From NCBI GenBank assembly GCA_016218045.1, contig JACRFB010000001.1:1-64000 (forward strand): 64,000 bases of DNA, in the 5' to 3' direction. Shown here piece by piece: positions 1-8,207 of this stretch; positions within the stretch are counted from its first letter, which is position 1, and each line of letters opens with the position of its first letter. Below the pieces are notes generated by a model. That model did not search any database, had not been told where the DNA came from, and saw only the letters and a list, made by a program, of their open reading frames with translations. The position numbers were made by a program, and so were the translations under genes. The DNA comes from Ignavibacteriota bacterium. Lineage in GTDB: Bacteria > Bacteroidota > Ignavibacteria > SZUA-365.

Positions 1-74
1 GAGACGTTCCCGAGACGTTCTGCAAGACGGAGCAATCCGAGTTTGTTCCCGATGAGTTTCTGTTGCGTGGTCAT
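1..74 (-). CDS. IS481-like transposase, N-terminal 24 residues only
   Basis: Only the first 24 codons are in the window. The protein begins MTTQQKLIGNKLGLLRLAER and continues LGNV, which matches the helix-turn-helix start typical of IS481-type transposases (a pattern like MTTxEKxxxNKxGLLxLAxxLGNVS). The start ATG at 74 has an AAAGGA ribosome-binding site ten bases upstream. The DDE catalytic domain would be outside the window, so whether the transposase is intact is unknown. Confidence 0.6.
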   Translation of the reverse strand, partial: MTTQQKLIGNKLGLLRLAERLGNV

Positions 75-141
75 CGTCACACGGTCCTTTCATGTGGTGG
101 TTGATGATACGCGTCTGTCAGATATTATCCTAACTTGTACA
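1..141 (-). mobile_element. Partial IS481-family insertion sequence (one end)
   Basis: The window opens inside an insertion sequence. The minus strand carries the start of an IS481-type transposase (ATG at 74), and 42 bases upstream of it the DNA ends in a plausible terminal inverted repeat at 116-141, which reads TGTACAAG...TATCTGACA on the minus strand, the usual TGT...TGACA form of this family. The rest of the element lies to the left of the window, so the other end and any target duplication cannot be seen. The element end and the short start fragment were read directly; the family assignment is from memory of the family's N-terminus. Confidence 0.6.
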
Positions 142-230
142 GCTATGGGCATGCCCACACGAGTGTTCACACATTCTGTTGATTCCTGGAGTGAGAAATT
201 CACATCCCAGGTACTCGACTTTTGAATGCC

Positions 231-323
231 GCCCCGCCTAGCGGGGCTCTTTGAATCGCGCGGTGCCGCGAGAATCTCACGCCTTCCGGCGTGGGTTGGT
301 GAATGCCACCCCGCAAAGCGGGG
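231..323. repeat. Cluster of four small palindromes
   Basis: Four GC-rich hairpins lie within 93 bases: 231-247, 257-270, 278-293 and 309-323. The first and last are versions of the same CCCCGC-AGCGGGG hairpin and each is preceded by the direct repeat GAATGCC (224-230 and 301-307). They sit between the IS end and the tandem array. They resemble REP-type intergenic elements; a terminator role is possible but no clear T-run follows. Apart from these hairpins the 142-350 gap shows no gene. Confidence 0.5.
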
Positions 324-350
324 CTCAGTGTGAAATGACGGCCTTACAGC

Positions 351-438
351 TTTACCCCTTTACCTCTTTACGCCTTTACCTCTTTACGCCTTTACCTCTT
401 TACGCCTTCACCCCATTACGCCTTTACCCCTTTACAAG
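351..438. repeat. 8-bp tandem array at the 3' end of a methyltransferase gene
   Basis: Eleven consecutive 8-base units, alternating TTTACCTC and TTTACGCC with a few variants, run from 351 to 438 without spacers. The methyltransferase stop codon (424-426, TAA on the minus strand) lies inside one of the units, so the last residues of that protein are encoded by the array. The period is the same as that of the TTAGACGR array at 41292, although the sequence differs. No inverted partner array is visible in the window. Confidence 0.85.
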
Positions 439-1170
439 CACCCCGACCAAATGTGTTCGTAAAAAAGGTATGGAAGAGAGAAACGGGTACAGCATGCGCG
501 TCAGAGGACCAAGACGGCGCGCGAGATGCGGAAAGACTGTGACACTGCGGATGGAGTGTGAATAGTTCGGGAAATACGAGCGGACGCTCTTAACCGAGAT
601 TCCCCGGACGTTGGGATTGGCCGGATTGTTCACACGGAAATCATACCACACAACAGCACCTCCGCGCCGCAGAACGCGGTCGGTTTCCAAGGCCATACGT
701 ACACGCATCGACTCGTCGAGAATCGAGCTGAATACTGTGAAGATGAGAACAACGTCAAACGTCGTGTCCTCGAAAGGCAATGCCGTGGCATTCGCAGTGC
801 GGACGTCGAAATCCGGATGCCGCTCCTTCGCTTCGGCGATGCGATCGTCGAGAAGATCCACACCCGTGATTCGATGGACCTGCACACCTGCCGTTACAAA
901 GTCCTGCATCACACTTCCACCGCCGCAGCCGATCTCGAGCACACGAACAGCAGCCAGATCCAAACCGACACCCGCAAGCATGCGGCGGATGATATCCATG
1001 CGCTCGCGTATGATCGCCGCATTGCCCGGATTCCCGCGGCTCCATTTCCCGGCGCCGTGCCCCGCGTCATGATACCCGCGGTACACATCGGCAATACGAC
1101 GGGATTCGATATTATCGATTTGTTCCTGCAAGAGAAAAGTAGGCACTTTTTGAGGCGGGTACCGAATCAC
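424..1170 (-). CDS. Class I SAM-dependent methyltransferase
   Basis: The 248-residue protein has a Rossmann-type methyltransferase core. Motif I is VLEIGCGGGSVMQDF at about residues 76-90, followed by an acidic residue ending strand 2 (GVDLLDD) and the LPFEDTTFDVVLIF motif typical of the Methyltransf_11 group. It is a cytosolic enzyme, likely to methylate a sugar, lipid or glycan precursor because it is the last gene of the glycan locus; the acceptor cannot be inferred. The C-terminus (LVGVLVKG) is written partly by the 8-bp array. A HEPN-MNT module separates it from the rest of the locus, so it may not be part of the same transcript. Confidence 0.8.
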   Translation of the reverse strand: MIRYPPQKVPTFLLQEQIDNIESRRIADVYRGYHDAGHGAGKWSRGNPGNAAIIRERMDIIRRMLAGVGLDLAAVRVLEIGCGGGSVMQDFVTAGVQVHRITGVDLLDDRIAEAKERHPDFDVRTANATALPFEDTTFDVVLIFTVFSSILDESMRVRMALETDRVLRRGGAVVWYDFRVNNPANPNVRGISVKSVRSYFPNYSHSIRSVTVFPHLARRLGPLTRMLYPFLSSIPFLRTHLVGVLVKG

Positions 1171-1176
1171 CGCTAT

Positions 1177-1560
1177 TTACAAGCGTTCAAACACGCTGCG
1201 AAAGATCGCATAGATTGTGGATGCGTCCGCGTATGCCTCATCTGCCATTTCAGCATCTGCATCCATCCCGGGGTATCGATACCCGATCGAATAGTCTGTG
1301 AGACGCGCCAAGTGTTCCCGCAATTCTTCAAACTCAGGATACACCGCGAGTAATATTTCCAGGAGTGCAGTGAGATCGTGTGTTCGAAGAACATGCATCT
1401 CCTGCTCAACGATGAGTGCCTTCATCATTTTTTCAACAGCTTGCTGACAATGAAAGCACACGGCATCGAAATTTGGGTCAATCTCAACGGCGTGCTCACG
1501 TGTTGCAGTGTGTACGTCGCGATCCGCCTTGAGCAACCATTCACGTGCTTCAGCTTTCAT
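1177..1560 (-). CDS. HEPN-domain protein (partner of the adjacent nucleotidyltransferase)
   Basis: The 127-residue product starting MKAEAREWLLKADRD is a classic HEPN domain. It has the CQQAVEKMMKALIV helix and the HDLTALL and YRYPG motifs typical of the PF05168 branch. The start at 1560 is preferred over longer readings because homology begins there and because it overlaps the end of the nucleotidyltransferase gene by 11 bases, a sign of translational coupling. Such HEPN-MNT pairs act as toxin-antitoxin or nucleotide-modifying modules. The RX4-6H RNase motif of the HepT branch is not obvious here, so toxicity is uncertain. Confidence 0.8.
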   Translation of the reverse strand: MKAEAREWLLKADRDVHTATREHAVEIDPNFDAVCFHCQQAVEKMMKALIVEQEMHVLRTHDLTALLEILLAVYPEFEELREHLARLTDYSIGYRYPGMDADAEMADEAYADASTIYAIFRSVFERL

Positions 1561-1861
1561 ACAGCAGCGTGCCATGCGAAAAAATATCGCTGAGAAATGA
1601 ATCACCCTCGGACATGCGGGCTCGAATTTGCTTCGGCGTGCGAACAATGAGGTCGCAGGCAAATGGTGGACGTGTGCTGATACGTATACAGGCAGCCTGT
1701 TTCGCTGGATGCAACTCCGTGTTCATGATGACAAGCATGTCGACATCGCTCTCGTTGGTGGCACGACCATCCGAGTACGAGCCAAAAAGCCAAATGGCAA
1801 TAGGACTGTATTGCCGGATGATCGATCGACTGTATGCTCTAATGTCTTCGGGCTGTACCAT
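1550..1861 (-). CDS. MNT-type nucleotidyltransferase (HEPN partner)
   Basis: The 103-residue protein has the minimal nucleotidyltransferase fold. Its signature is GSYSDGRATNESDVDMLV at about residues 27-44, supplying the GS motif and the two metal-binding aspartates (DVD). It lies immediately upstream of, and overlaps, the HEPN gene. By analogy with MntA/HepT it could adenylylate or otherwise neutralise its partner. This is one of two HEPN-MNT pairs in the window; the second is at 40479-41292. Confidence 0.82.
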   Translation of the reverse strand: MVQPEDIRAYSRSIIRQYSPIAIWLFGSYSDGRATNESDVDMLVIMNTELHPAKQAACIRISTRPPFACDLIVRTPKQIRARMSEGDSFLSDIFSHGTLLYES

Positions 1862-1960
1862 GGTTAAATAATACTTGGTATGTCATCCAGAAACAATTCG
1901 CTCGTGAGGTAGTCCGCGTGCGCTGGCACGCGGAGGCGCGATGGCAAGTTGCGTGCGCGC

Positions 1961-1992
1961 GTGTCGGCTTCGACAAGCTCAGCCTGACACGC
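1961..1992. repeat. REP-like palindrome
   Basis: This is a copy of the dispersed element with core TTCGACAAGCTC flanked by GTGTC...GACAC arms (here GTGTCGGC...GCCTGACAC). It overlaps the stop codon of the downstream-facing 2-epimerase gene. Other copies occur at 39671, 39716, 39771, 40436, 46864, 61074 and 61165. Confidence 0.8.
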
Positions 1993-3076
1993 GCCACTCC
2001 CCACTCCCCACTCCCAACTCCCGAGCGCTCTCCAGCACCGCCACTACCCTCTCCGCGGCATGCCCGTCTCCGAACAACGCAGGTCGTGTTTCCGGCCACC
2101 AGTGTGTTGTGGCGGCGATGTGTACCGACCGCGCGTCGAGGTCGAGAACGCGATTCCAGCCGGCGTCGACGGTTTCGATCCACTCGGTTTCCGTGCGCAA
2201 GGTGATACAGGGGACGCCGTGAAAATACGCCTCCTTCTGTACACCGCCACTGTCCGTCAACACCATTCGCGCGCTTTGTAATGCCGACATAAAATCGATA
2301 TATCCGAGCGGCGCAACAGGCAGCACGGCGGGAGGCAGTCCTAGCCCATGCGCGCGCAGTTGTTTCTTCGTGCGCGGATGGACCGGGAGAAGCACCGGAA
2401 GCGGAAGTGCGCCGAGAATGTCGAGTGCAGCACGCAAGCGACCTGCATCATCGACTGTGTATTGTCTGTGCAGCGTGGCGAGAAAATACATACCGCTCTC
2501 GAGCGCATGTGTTTCCGGATACCCGCGCCGCGCCGCGGCCGCCGCGTAATACCTGGCCGCGTCGTACATCACGTCGCCGGTCAGAACCGCGCGATTCGCC
2601 AGACCCTCGGTGTGCAGGTTCTTCAGCGCAGTGTCGGTGGGACAGAAAAGAATATCCGCAACATGATCCGTCAGCACACGATTCTGCTCTTCCGGCATGG
2701 AGCGGTTGTATGAGCGCAGGCCTGCTTCCACGTGGGCGAGCAGACGGCCCTTCTCCTTTGCCGCAAGCGCGGCGGCCAATGTCGTGTCGGTGTCGCCGTA
2801 CACGAGCACAATATCGGGCCTGTACTGCTCGATGGCCGCCTCGTATCCGGCAAGCATCGCGCCTGTGCGCGCGTTTGGCGCGCCGCCTGTTATGCCGAGA
2901 TTCAGATCCGCCTTTCTGAGACCCATCTCGCGGAAAAACACGTCCGACATCCCCTGGTCGTGATGCTGCCCGCTGTGCACCAGTATCTCCTCATGACCGG
3001 CCGCAGCGAGCGCCCGGGACACTGGCGCCGCCTTGATGAACTGCGGACGGGCGCCTACGGCGGTGAGTAAACGCAT
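1979..3076 (-). CDS. wbpI: Non-hydrolysing UDP-GlcNAc 2-epimerase family, probably WbpI/WlbD-type
   Basis: The 365-residue protein is a GT-B-fold sugar 2-epimerase of the WecB family: GARPQFIKAAPVSRAL at the N-terminus, HSGQHHDQGMSDVFF, VYGDTDTTLAAALAA, HVEAGLRSYNRSMPEEQNR and SGGVQKEAYF. Its N-terminal half resembles WbpI/WlbD, which epimerises UDP-2,3-diacetamido-glucuronate at C2. That fits the WlbA/B/C genes 40 kb upstream in the same locus; plain UDP-GlcNAc to UDP-ManNAc activity remains possible. The C-terminal tail (GVGSGEWRVSG) is encoded by a short CACTCCC tandem array and a REP element, so the true ancestral end has been overwritten. Confidence 0.8.
   Translation of the reverse strand: MRLLTAVGARPQFIKAAPVSRALAAAGHEEILVHSGQHHDQGMSDVFFREMGLRKADLNLGITGGAPNARTGAMLAGYEAAIEQYRPDIVLVYGDTDTTLAAALAAKEKGRLLAHVEAGLRSYNRSMPEEQNRVLTDHVADILFCPTDTALKNLHTEGLANRAVLTGDVMYDAARYYAAAAARRGYPETHALESGMYFLATLHRQYTVDDAGRLRAALDILGALPLPVLLPVHPRTKKQLRAHGLGLPPAVLPVAPLGYIDFMSALQSARMVLTDSGGVQKEAYFHGVPCITLRTETEWIETVDAGWNRVLDLDARSVHIAATTHWWPETRPALFGDGHAAERVVAVLESARELGVGSGEWRVSG
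1995..2022. repeat. 7-bp tandem array (CACTCCC) inside a gene's 3' end
   Basis: Four units of roughly CACTCCC lie within the last codons of the 2-epimerase gene, directly next to a REP palindrome. They add a Gly/Ser/Glu/Trp tail that is not expected in the family. It is another case of a short-period array growing at a gene's 3' end. Confidence 0.7.
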
Positions 3077-3178
3077 TGGGCGAACGTGAAATCTGGAAAG
3101 TGAATCGTTGAATGTGGAAGGTGGAAAGTGGAAAACAGACAGGAGGAGCGGTAATGTCGACGCGGGTTGATGGCCGTG

Positions 3179-4396
3179 TTATTGAAGCCGGAATGCGGCA
3201 GTGAGGTGGGTGATGAAGTGCGAGACGATTGTATCGCGGCTGTAGTGGCGCTCGACGGCTGCACGGCCGTTCGTACCCAGACGGGCTCGAAGCGCAGGAT
3301 CGGCAGCGAGGCGACGGACGGCATCCGCAAGTCCGTCGATGTCGCCAGGGGAGACTACGAGGCCTGCAGTATTCTCCCGTACGATTTCAGCGGGCTCGCC
3401 GTCCGCAACCAGAATCACTGCCCGCGACGCCGCCATCGCTTCATACACCTTCGAAGGAACCGCCCCCGGAATGGTGGTCTTGAGCGGCACCAGGGCAATA
3501 TCGGTTGCCGCGAGAATGCCGGGGACTGTGTCCGCTGAAACAGCATCATGAAAACGTACACGCGTCAGATCGCGTTTCGCCGCACTGGCGACAAGCGCCG
3601 ACTTCTCCGCTCCGTCACCAAAAAGATGAAATGTCACGGGAAGATCACGCAGCAACTCCGCGGCATCGAGCACCTGGTCCAGCCCCTGGGCAACACCATG
3701 CAGACCGCAGTAGGCGATGAGACACTCACCCCGACCCTCCCCTTTTTCCGCAAACGCATATTTCGGAGCATCAGCTCTGAATATTTGCGTATCAACGCCG
3801 TTGGACAGGTGATACACGGGTTTGTCCGGCACCACGGCGGCGACATGGTCCACGATACCGCGCGCCTGCCCGGTTACCATCCAGGCGGAACGGTAGAGCC
3901 AATTCTCGAGGCGGACCCCGAGGCGGAACACAAGACTGCGCCGATCGAGACGGCCGAGCGCTGCAACCGTTTCAGGCCACAGGTCCGACACATTCACGAT
4001 CAACGGCATCCGCTTGATGCGGCTCAGCCACCATCCGCTGAGCCCCAGAAACAAGGGCGGACTCTCGACGAGGAGCACGTCGGCGCGGGGCAGCAGCAAT
4101 GTACCGGCGATCATCGACGAGAATACGAAGGAAAATGCACTGAGGAGGCGCGCAATAGTTCTCGTGCTGTTGCTGGGGTACATGCACACCCGCTGCACGG
4201 ACACCCCGTTGCGTATTTCCTTCGACCATATCCCGCCGTATCCAGGGTACACCTTCCCCGTCGGATAATTCGGCATCGCGGTGAGGACCGTCACTTCATG
4301 CCCCCGCGATACCAGACGCTCCGCGAGTTCCGACAAACGCTTCTGCGGCGCGCCGATCTCGGGCGGATAATACTGCGTCAGAATTGCGAGGTGCAT
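3179..4396 (-). CDS. Glycosyltransferase family 4 (WbuB/WcaI-like)
   Basis: The 405-residue GT-B enzyme begins MHLAILTQYYPPEIGAPQKR, the typical start of WbuB-like GT4 transferases, and carries NVSDLWPETV mid-protein and the C-terminal nucleotide-sugar site PSKVYEAMAASRAVILV. The start at 4396 is chosen because homology begins there and the gene upstream stops seven bases before it. It should transfer an amino sugar or deoxy sugar to the growing lipid-linked glycan at the inner face of the membrane. The 102-base gap downstream (3077-3178) contains a GAAGGTGGAAAGTG motif that recurs at 19684-19710. Confidence 0.85.
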   Translation of the reverse strand: MHLAILTQYYPPEIGAPQKRLSELAERLVSRGHEVTVLTAMPNYPTGKVYPGYGGIWSKEIRNGVSVQRVCMYPSNSTRTIARLLSAFSFVFSSMIAGTLLLPRADVLLVESPPLFLGLSGWWLSRIKRMPLIVNVSDLWPETVAALGRLDRRSLVFRLGVRLENWLYRSAWMVTGQARGIVDHVAAVVPDKPVYHLSNGVDTQIFRADAPKYAFAEKGEGRGECLIAYCGLHGVAQGLDQVLDAAELLRDLPVTFHLFGDGAEKSALVASAAKRDLTRVRFHDAVSADTVPGILAATDIALVPLKTTIPGAVPSKVYEAMAASRAVILVADGEPAEIVRENTAGLVVSPGDIDGLADAVRRLAADPALRARLGTNGRAAVERHYSRDTIVSHFITHLTAAFRLQ

Positions 4397-4403
4397 GTGG
4401 CGG

Positions 4404-5420
4404 TCAGCGGGATGGAGACGCTTGTACCAGCGGGCGCGGCGGCTTTCCGGTGCGTTGCAATACCTGCGTATACACATCCAGAACCCTCCCCGCGATCAGG
4501 CGCTCATCGAGATCGAGAACCGCTGCGCGTCCCGATATGCGCGCGTTTCTGCGCAACACGTCGATGAGTCCCGCGGCAAGGGCTTCCGCATCTTTCTGCG
4601 GGCACACGTGACAGCCATCCACACCGGCGACGCGGAACGCGACATCACCGACATCCGTTGCGACCACCGGCAGATCACACGCCAGAGCTTCCTTCACAAC
4701 GTTGGGAGACCCCTCGTGCGCGGATGTGAGGAGCAGGACGTCGCACGCGTTCATATACAGCGGCATCTGTTCATACTGCACGCCGTGGGCGATGATCAAT
4801 CGCGCATGCGGGAATGTCTCGCGCACGCGCGACATCGCCTTCTCCGCCAGCCAGTGCTGCTTTATCGGTTCCGCCGGATTTGCGGCAAATAGGACCAGAT
4901 GATCCGATATCGGGAGCCGCAGTGCGGTGCGGGCCTCCTCGCGCGCAATCGGCCGGAAGTGGGCGAGATCTATGCCCGACGGCGCGAGAGTGAATGAACG
5001 CCCGGGTATGTGACGGGCAAGAGAATTCGAGACAAGGATAATCGCGTCCGCATATCGCGACACGAACATGCTCACGAATCGCAGGACCCGGCCTTGTGTC
5101 GTGTAACGACCGCTCCGACCGACCACGCCCTCGAGATCGCTTCCCCGGTACGTGACAACGAGCGGGACGGGTGCAGGCAGGGTCACCAACGCGCTCTGTC
5201 CCCACTGCGCGTGTACAAGATCATACCCGCCGTTGCGGATGCGGCTCCGCACGTCCTTTCGAATACGCGCGTAGTTCAGCGGATTGCCCCCGCCCCGGAA
5301 GGAGTACACATCGATATCGACGCCGAGGGCACGGAGTGCTTCGATGTGCCGTACCACAAAACGCGCTCGTTGGGGCTCGCTCTCAGTTGGCCATTCGGAG
5401 GTGACAACAAGGACGCGCAT
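4404..5420 (-). CDS. Glycosyltransferase family 4
   Basis: This 338-residue GT-B enzyme starts MRVLVVTSEWPTESEPQRAR. It has VVTYRGSDLEG near residue 90 and the donor-binding EGSPNVVKEALACDLPVVAT with the E-x7-E spacing of GT4. It lies seven bases upstream of the WbuB-like transferase and three bases downstream of the membrane protein gene, so the three are almost certainly co-translated. Donor and acceptor are unknown. Confidence 0.85.
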   Translation of the reverse strand: MRVLVVTSEWPTESEPQRARFVVRHIEALRALGVDIDVYSFRGGGNPLNYARIRKDVRSRIRNGGYDLVHAQWGQSALVTLPAPVPLVVTYRGSDLEGVVGRSGRYTTQGRVLRFVSMFVSRYADAIILVSNSLARHIPGRSFTLAPSGIDLAHFRPIAREEARTALRLPISDHLVLFAANPAEPIKQHWLAEKAMSRVRETFPHARLIIAHGVQYEQMPLYMNACDVLLLTSAHEGSPNVVKEALACDLPVVATDVGDVAFRVAGVDGCHVCPQKDAEALAAGLIDVLRRNARISGRAAVLDLDERLIAGRVLDVYTQVLQRTGKPPRPLVQASPSR

Positions 5421-5423
5421 CTG

Positions 5424-6686
5424 TTATGCCCGCGCCGTGTGTCGCAAACGCGACATAAGTCTGTCCCATATGGGGATCACTGCCGGAGCGGCCAGCAGAC
5501 TGATCATGCCGTAGAGAGGAGCGGAATATCGGGCGATCCCCGCCATGACGGCGCTAATGGTCCACATATACCCGATGACAAGCAGGAGCATCCACAAGGC
5601 GGGATCACGGGACGCCCCGATGGATTTTCTCCGTCGCCGCCACAACCAGAGACCCGTGATCGCACCCACCCACCACGGGAGATGAAGAAGCAGTGTTGGT
5701 GTATCCCAGCGCCCTGTATCGGACATGTACCAGGCCCGCGCAAATTTTCGCGCGTAGAGCGTGGTAAATGCAACGGGATCCTCCCTCAGCCAGTGTGTGT
5801 TAAAATCGATGATCCCGCGCAGCGATCGTTCGGGCGCATCGTAGTCCGCAAGCAATTCATCGGCAATTCTGTTTCCCTTGTTGCGTTTGAAGCCGTCGAA
5901 ATACGATTGATACGCGGTGGGCATCGCCGCGAGCCCCTCCTTCCCGAGGGATCGTTGCACGAGGGTCCAGGGAAGCATGGCCAACGCCTGGCCTGCTGTG
6001 AAAGCGACAAAGGTAAAAAGGACGACGGTCAACACACGCCGTGTACTGTGGTGCGCTTGTGCGGCCGCGCATACAGGAACCAGCGCAAGGACGATGAACT
6101 GCGAGTTGGCGCGGATCAAGGTTGCGCAGCCCATGAGGAGCCCGGCGAGAAACATCATGCGGTAGCGTACCCCCGTCTCGCGCTGCAATTCCCGCGCGAA
6201 GAGCAGCAGCGAGGAGAGGAATGGGACGATAAACAGAATCGCCGCTTCCTCCATGCCGACGCCGAGGATGAATATCGGTGCGGCCGCAAGACCCGCGCCT
6301 CCCAGAAACGCCATGCGTACATTTCGTGTCAACGCGTACGCGAGCAGAGACGAGAGTACCGCCGCGACAAGAACCAGCCATGTATCGAACAGGATTTTTC
6401 CCGTCCAGTATGGCAGCCCCAGCGCCGCAGTGACGGTGTATTTTACGGCGAGATAGTACGAAAAGCCGGGCGGAACGTTGATCGATCCGGGATATCCGCG
6501 CTCGAGGACCTGATGCATCGCCGGTGTGTGGTCCTTGTTCGGGATCGTCACAAAGGTTCCTGTTGATGCCGCCACAAACAGACCGAGCGCATGCACCGCT
6601 ACCGCAGAAACCGCAAGGCGCGTCAGCATACGGCGCAATGCGGCAGGGTCCGCATTGTCAGCAAAGGGAAAGGGCCACTCTCTCAT
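5424..6686 (-). CDS. Multi-pass membrane protein, GT39/ArnT-like
   Basis: The 420-residue protein has about ten hydrophobic segments (for example residues 20-45, 95-120, 140-165, 180-230, 330-400) and a periplasmic-loop region containing PNKDHTPAMHQV and NVPPGFSYYLAVKY. The acidic residue after the first membrane segment and the P-G-x-Y pattern resemble the dolichyl-phosphate-mannose-type (GT39/ArnT/PMT) superfamily that uses polyprenyl-phosphate sugars outside the membrane. A role as a polyprenyl-dependent glycosyltransferase is therefore likely but unproven. It is sandwiched between glycosyltransferase genes. Confidence 0.6.
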   Translation of the reverse strand: MREWPFPFADNADPAALRRMLTRLAVSAVAVHALGLFVAASTGTFVTIPNKDHTPAMHQVLERGYPGSINVPPGFSYYLAVKYTVTAALGLPYWTGKILFDTWLVLVAAVLSSLLAYALTRNVRMAFLGGAGLAAAPIFILGVGMEEAAILFIVPFLSSLLLFARELQRETGVRYRMMFLAGLLMGCATLIRANSQFIVLALVPVCAAAQAHHSTRRVLTVVLFTFVAFTAGQALAMLPWTLVQRSLGKEGLAAMPTAYQSYFDGFKRNKGNRIADELLADYDAPERSLRGIIDFNTHWLREDPVAFTTLYARKFARAWYMSDTGRWDTPTLLLHLPWWVGAITGLWLWRRRRKSIGASRDPALWMLLLVIGYMWTISAVMAGIARYSAPLYGMISLLAAPAVIPIWDRLMSRLRHTARA

Positions 6687-6695
6687 CGACAGTGC

Positions 6696-8183
6696 TTAGT
6701 GGAATTTTATTCTTCGCGCGGCGAACAACACCATACGCAGTAAAAGCACTCCGTGACGCCATCGCTGAATGTTTGTATCGCCGTACGTGCGTTCGCGATA
6801 TCGTATCGGCAAATCGACGATTTTTAATTGTTGTTTTGATGCCCCGAAGAGCAGGTCAAAATCGCCGAATGGATCGAAATCGCCGAAGTAGGAGCGATTG
6901 TCCACAATGCGTCTATAGTCCTTTTTCCACAGGACCTTTGTTCCGCACAGCGTGTCTTTCACCGGCTGTCCGAGCAACCACGAAAATGCAACGCTGAAAA
7001 ATTTGTTTCCCAGGAGATTGAAGAAGCGCATGGCGCGGTCCTGCATGGGATACACGAGACGCACGCCGTTAATGAAATCGCCCTTGCCTGAAACCAGTGC
7101 CTCGTAAAATCGCGGGAGATCCTCCGGTGGAACGGTGAGATCCGCATCGAGTATCATGAGCACATCACCTTCGGCAATATCGAATCCTGCACGGACGGCG
7201 TCGCCCTTGCCCCGGCCCGGCTGTGTGATAAGCCGGCAACGCTTGCCGGGATGCCGTTCCATTTCGCGTTGTATTGCGCCGGCGGTATCGTCGGTCGAAT
7301 TTCCCTCCACAAAAAGCAGCTCGGTGCCTGCGCCCATTTCCGGCACACGCGCGAAGATATTCGGAACGTTCCCCTCCTCGTTGCGCGCGGGCACAAGCAC
7401 GGTGACTATCGGATCTGCCGGACGCTGAACAGGCAGCGGACGCGCCACCAGAACATTGGTGAGACACAAGTGTGTCAAGGGCCACAGTCGAAGCAGCCAG
7501 CGGTTTGCGAGCCGGGCGACCAAGGGCACAGGCAAAGGACACAAGATTTCCCTTGTGCGCCGTATGGTTTCGAAACCCGAAAGTGCGAGGAGGCCGGCAA
7601 TGTCGTCGCCAGTCAACCAGTTCTGCGCGAGCACCGGTTTCGCAAGACCCAGCATCTCGGCAAGACGCAGCACTCCTTCCCAGAGCCGGCTGTACGAATT
7701 GATGATGACACGTGTGCCGGGGTGACAGCAGGGACGAAGCCGTTCGAATACCGCCTGCACGTCCCACAACTCGTTCACAAGATCCGATAGTATTATTGCG
7801 TCGAATACACCAAGATCCTCGAAGGTGTGCGCATCTGCATGATGGAATTCCAGATCCGGATGACGCAGTCGCGCGGACTCGATCATCCTGCGCGAAAAGT
7901 CGACACCAACGCCCCGCGATGGCGACACCGACGCGAGCAGGTCGCCGCGACCGCAGCCGAGTTCGAGAACACGCAGACCGGGCGCGATGTGGAACGCGTA
8001 CAGGCCGGCTAGCCGAGCGTGGTAGTATCCTCCCCACCCCTTCCAACTGTGAAGGCGAGTCTCGACATCATCCCAATGCGCGGAGCGCGCCGATGTATGT
8101 GCCGCCATTGCCGGATCAAAGGCAATGGAAGCTTCATCCTTCGTGGACGCGTGTGGTGGATCGGTGATGGCGCTCAGATGCAT
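6696..8183 (-). CDS. Fusion: SAM methyltransferase + family 2 glycosyltransferase
   Basis: The 495-residue protein has two enzymatic halves. Residues ~40-200 form a class I methyltransferase (VLELGCGRGDLLAS at 72-85, then GVGVDFS). Residues ~258-495 form a GT2 transferase (VTVLVPARNEEGNVPNIF at about 260-277, DAD at 346-348, GDFDLLFGASKQ and YRERTYGDTNI), the arrangement seen in DPM1-like polyprenyl-phosphate sugar synthases. It may make a lipid-phosphate-linked sugar for the adjacent GT39-like membrane protein and methylate the same pathway's product. The fusion appears genuine because one continuous frame covers both halves. Confidence 0.82.
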   Translation of the reverse strand: MHLSAITDPPHASTKDEASIAFDPAMAAHTSARSAHWDDVETRLHSWKGWGGYYHARLAGLYAFHIAPGLRVLELGCGRGDLLASVSPSRGVGVDFSRRMIESARLRHPDLEFHHADAHTFEDLGVFDAIILSDLVNELWDVQAVFERLRPCCHPGTRVIINSYSRLWEGVLRLAEMLGLAKPVLAQNWLTGDDIAGLLALSGFETIRRTREILCPLPVPLVARLANRWLLRLWPLTHLCLTNVLVARPLPVQRPADPIVTVLVPARNEEGNVPNIFARVPEMGAGTELLFVEGNSTDDTAGAIQREMERHPGKRCRLITQPGRGKGDAVRAGFDIAEGDVLMILDADLTVPPEDLPRFYEALVSGKGDFINGVRLVYPMQDRAMRFFNLLGNKFFSVAFSWLLGQPVKDTLCGTKVLWKKDYRRIVDNRSYFGDFDPFGDFDLLFGASKQQLKIVDLPIRYRERTYGDTNIQRWRHGVLLLRMVLFAARRIKFH

Positions 8184-8207
8184 GGGGTTTCCTCGGGGAG
8201 TGCTGTG

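Noticed and set aside
5010-6566. 518-codon plus-strand open frame
   Set aside because: It is antisense to two well-supported genes (GT4 and the GT39-like protein), has a composition of reversed codons rich in Arg, His and Gly, and shows no family motif.
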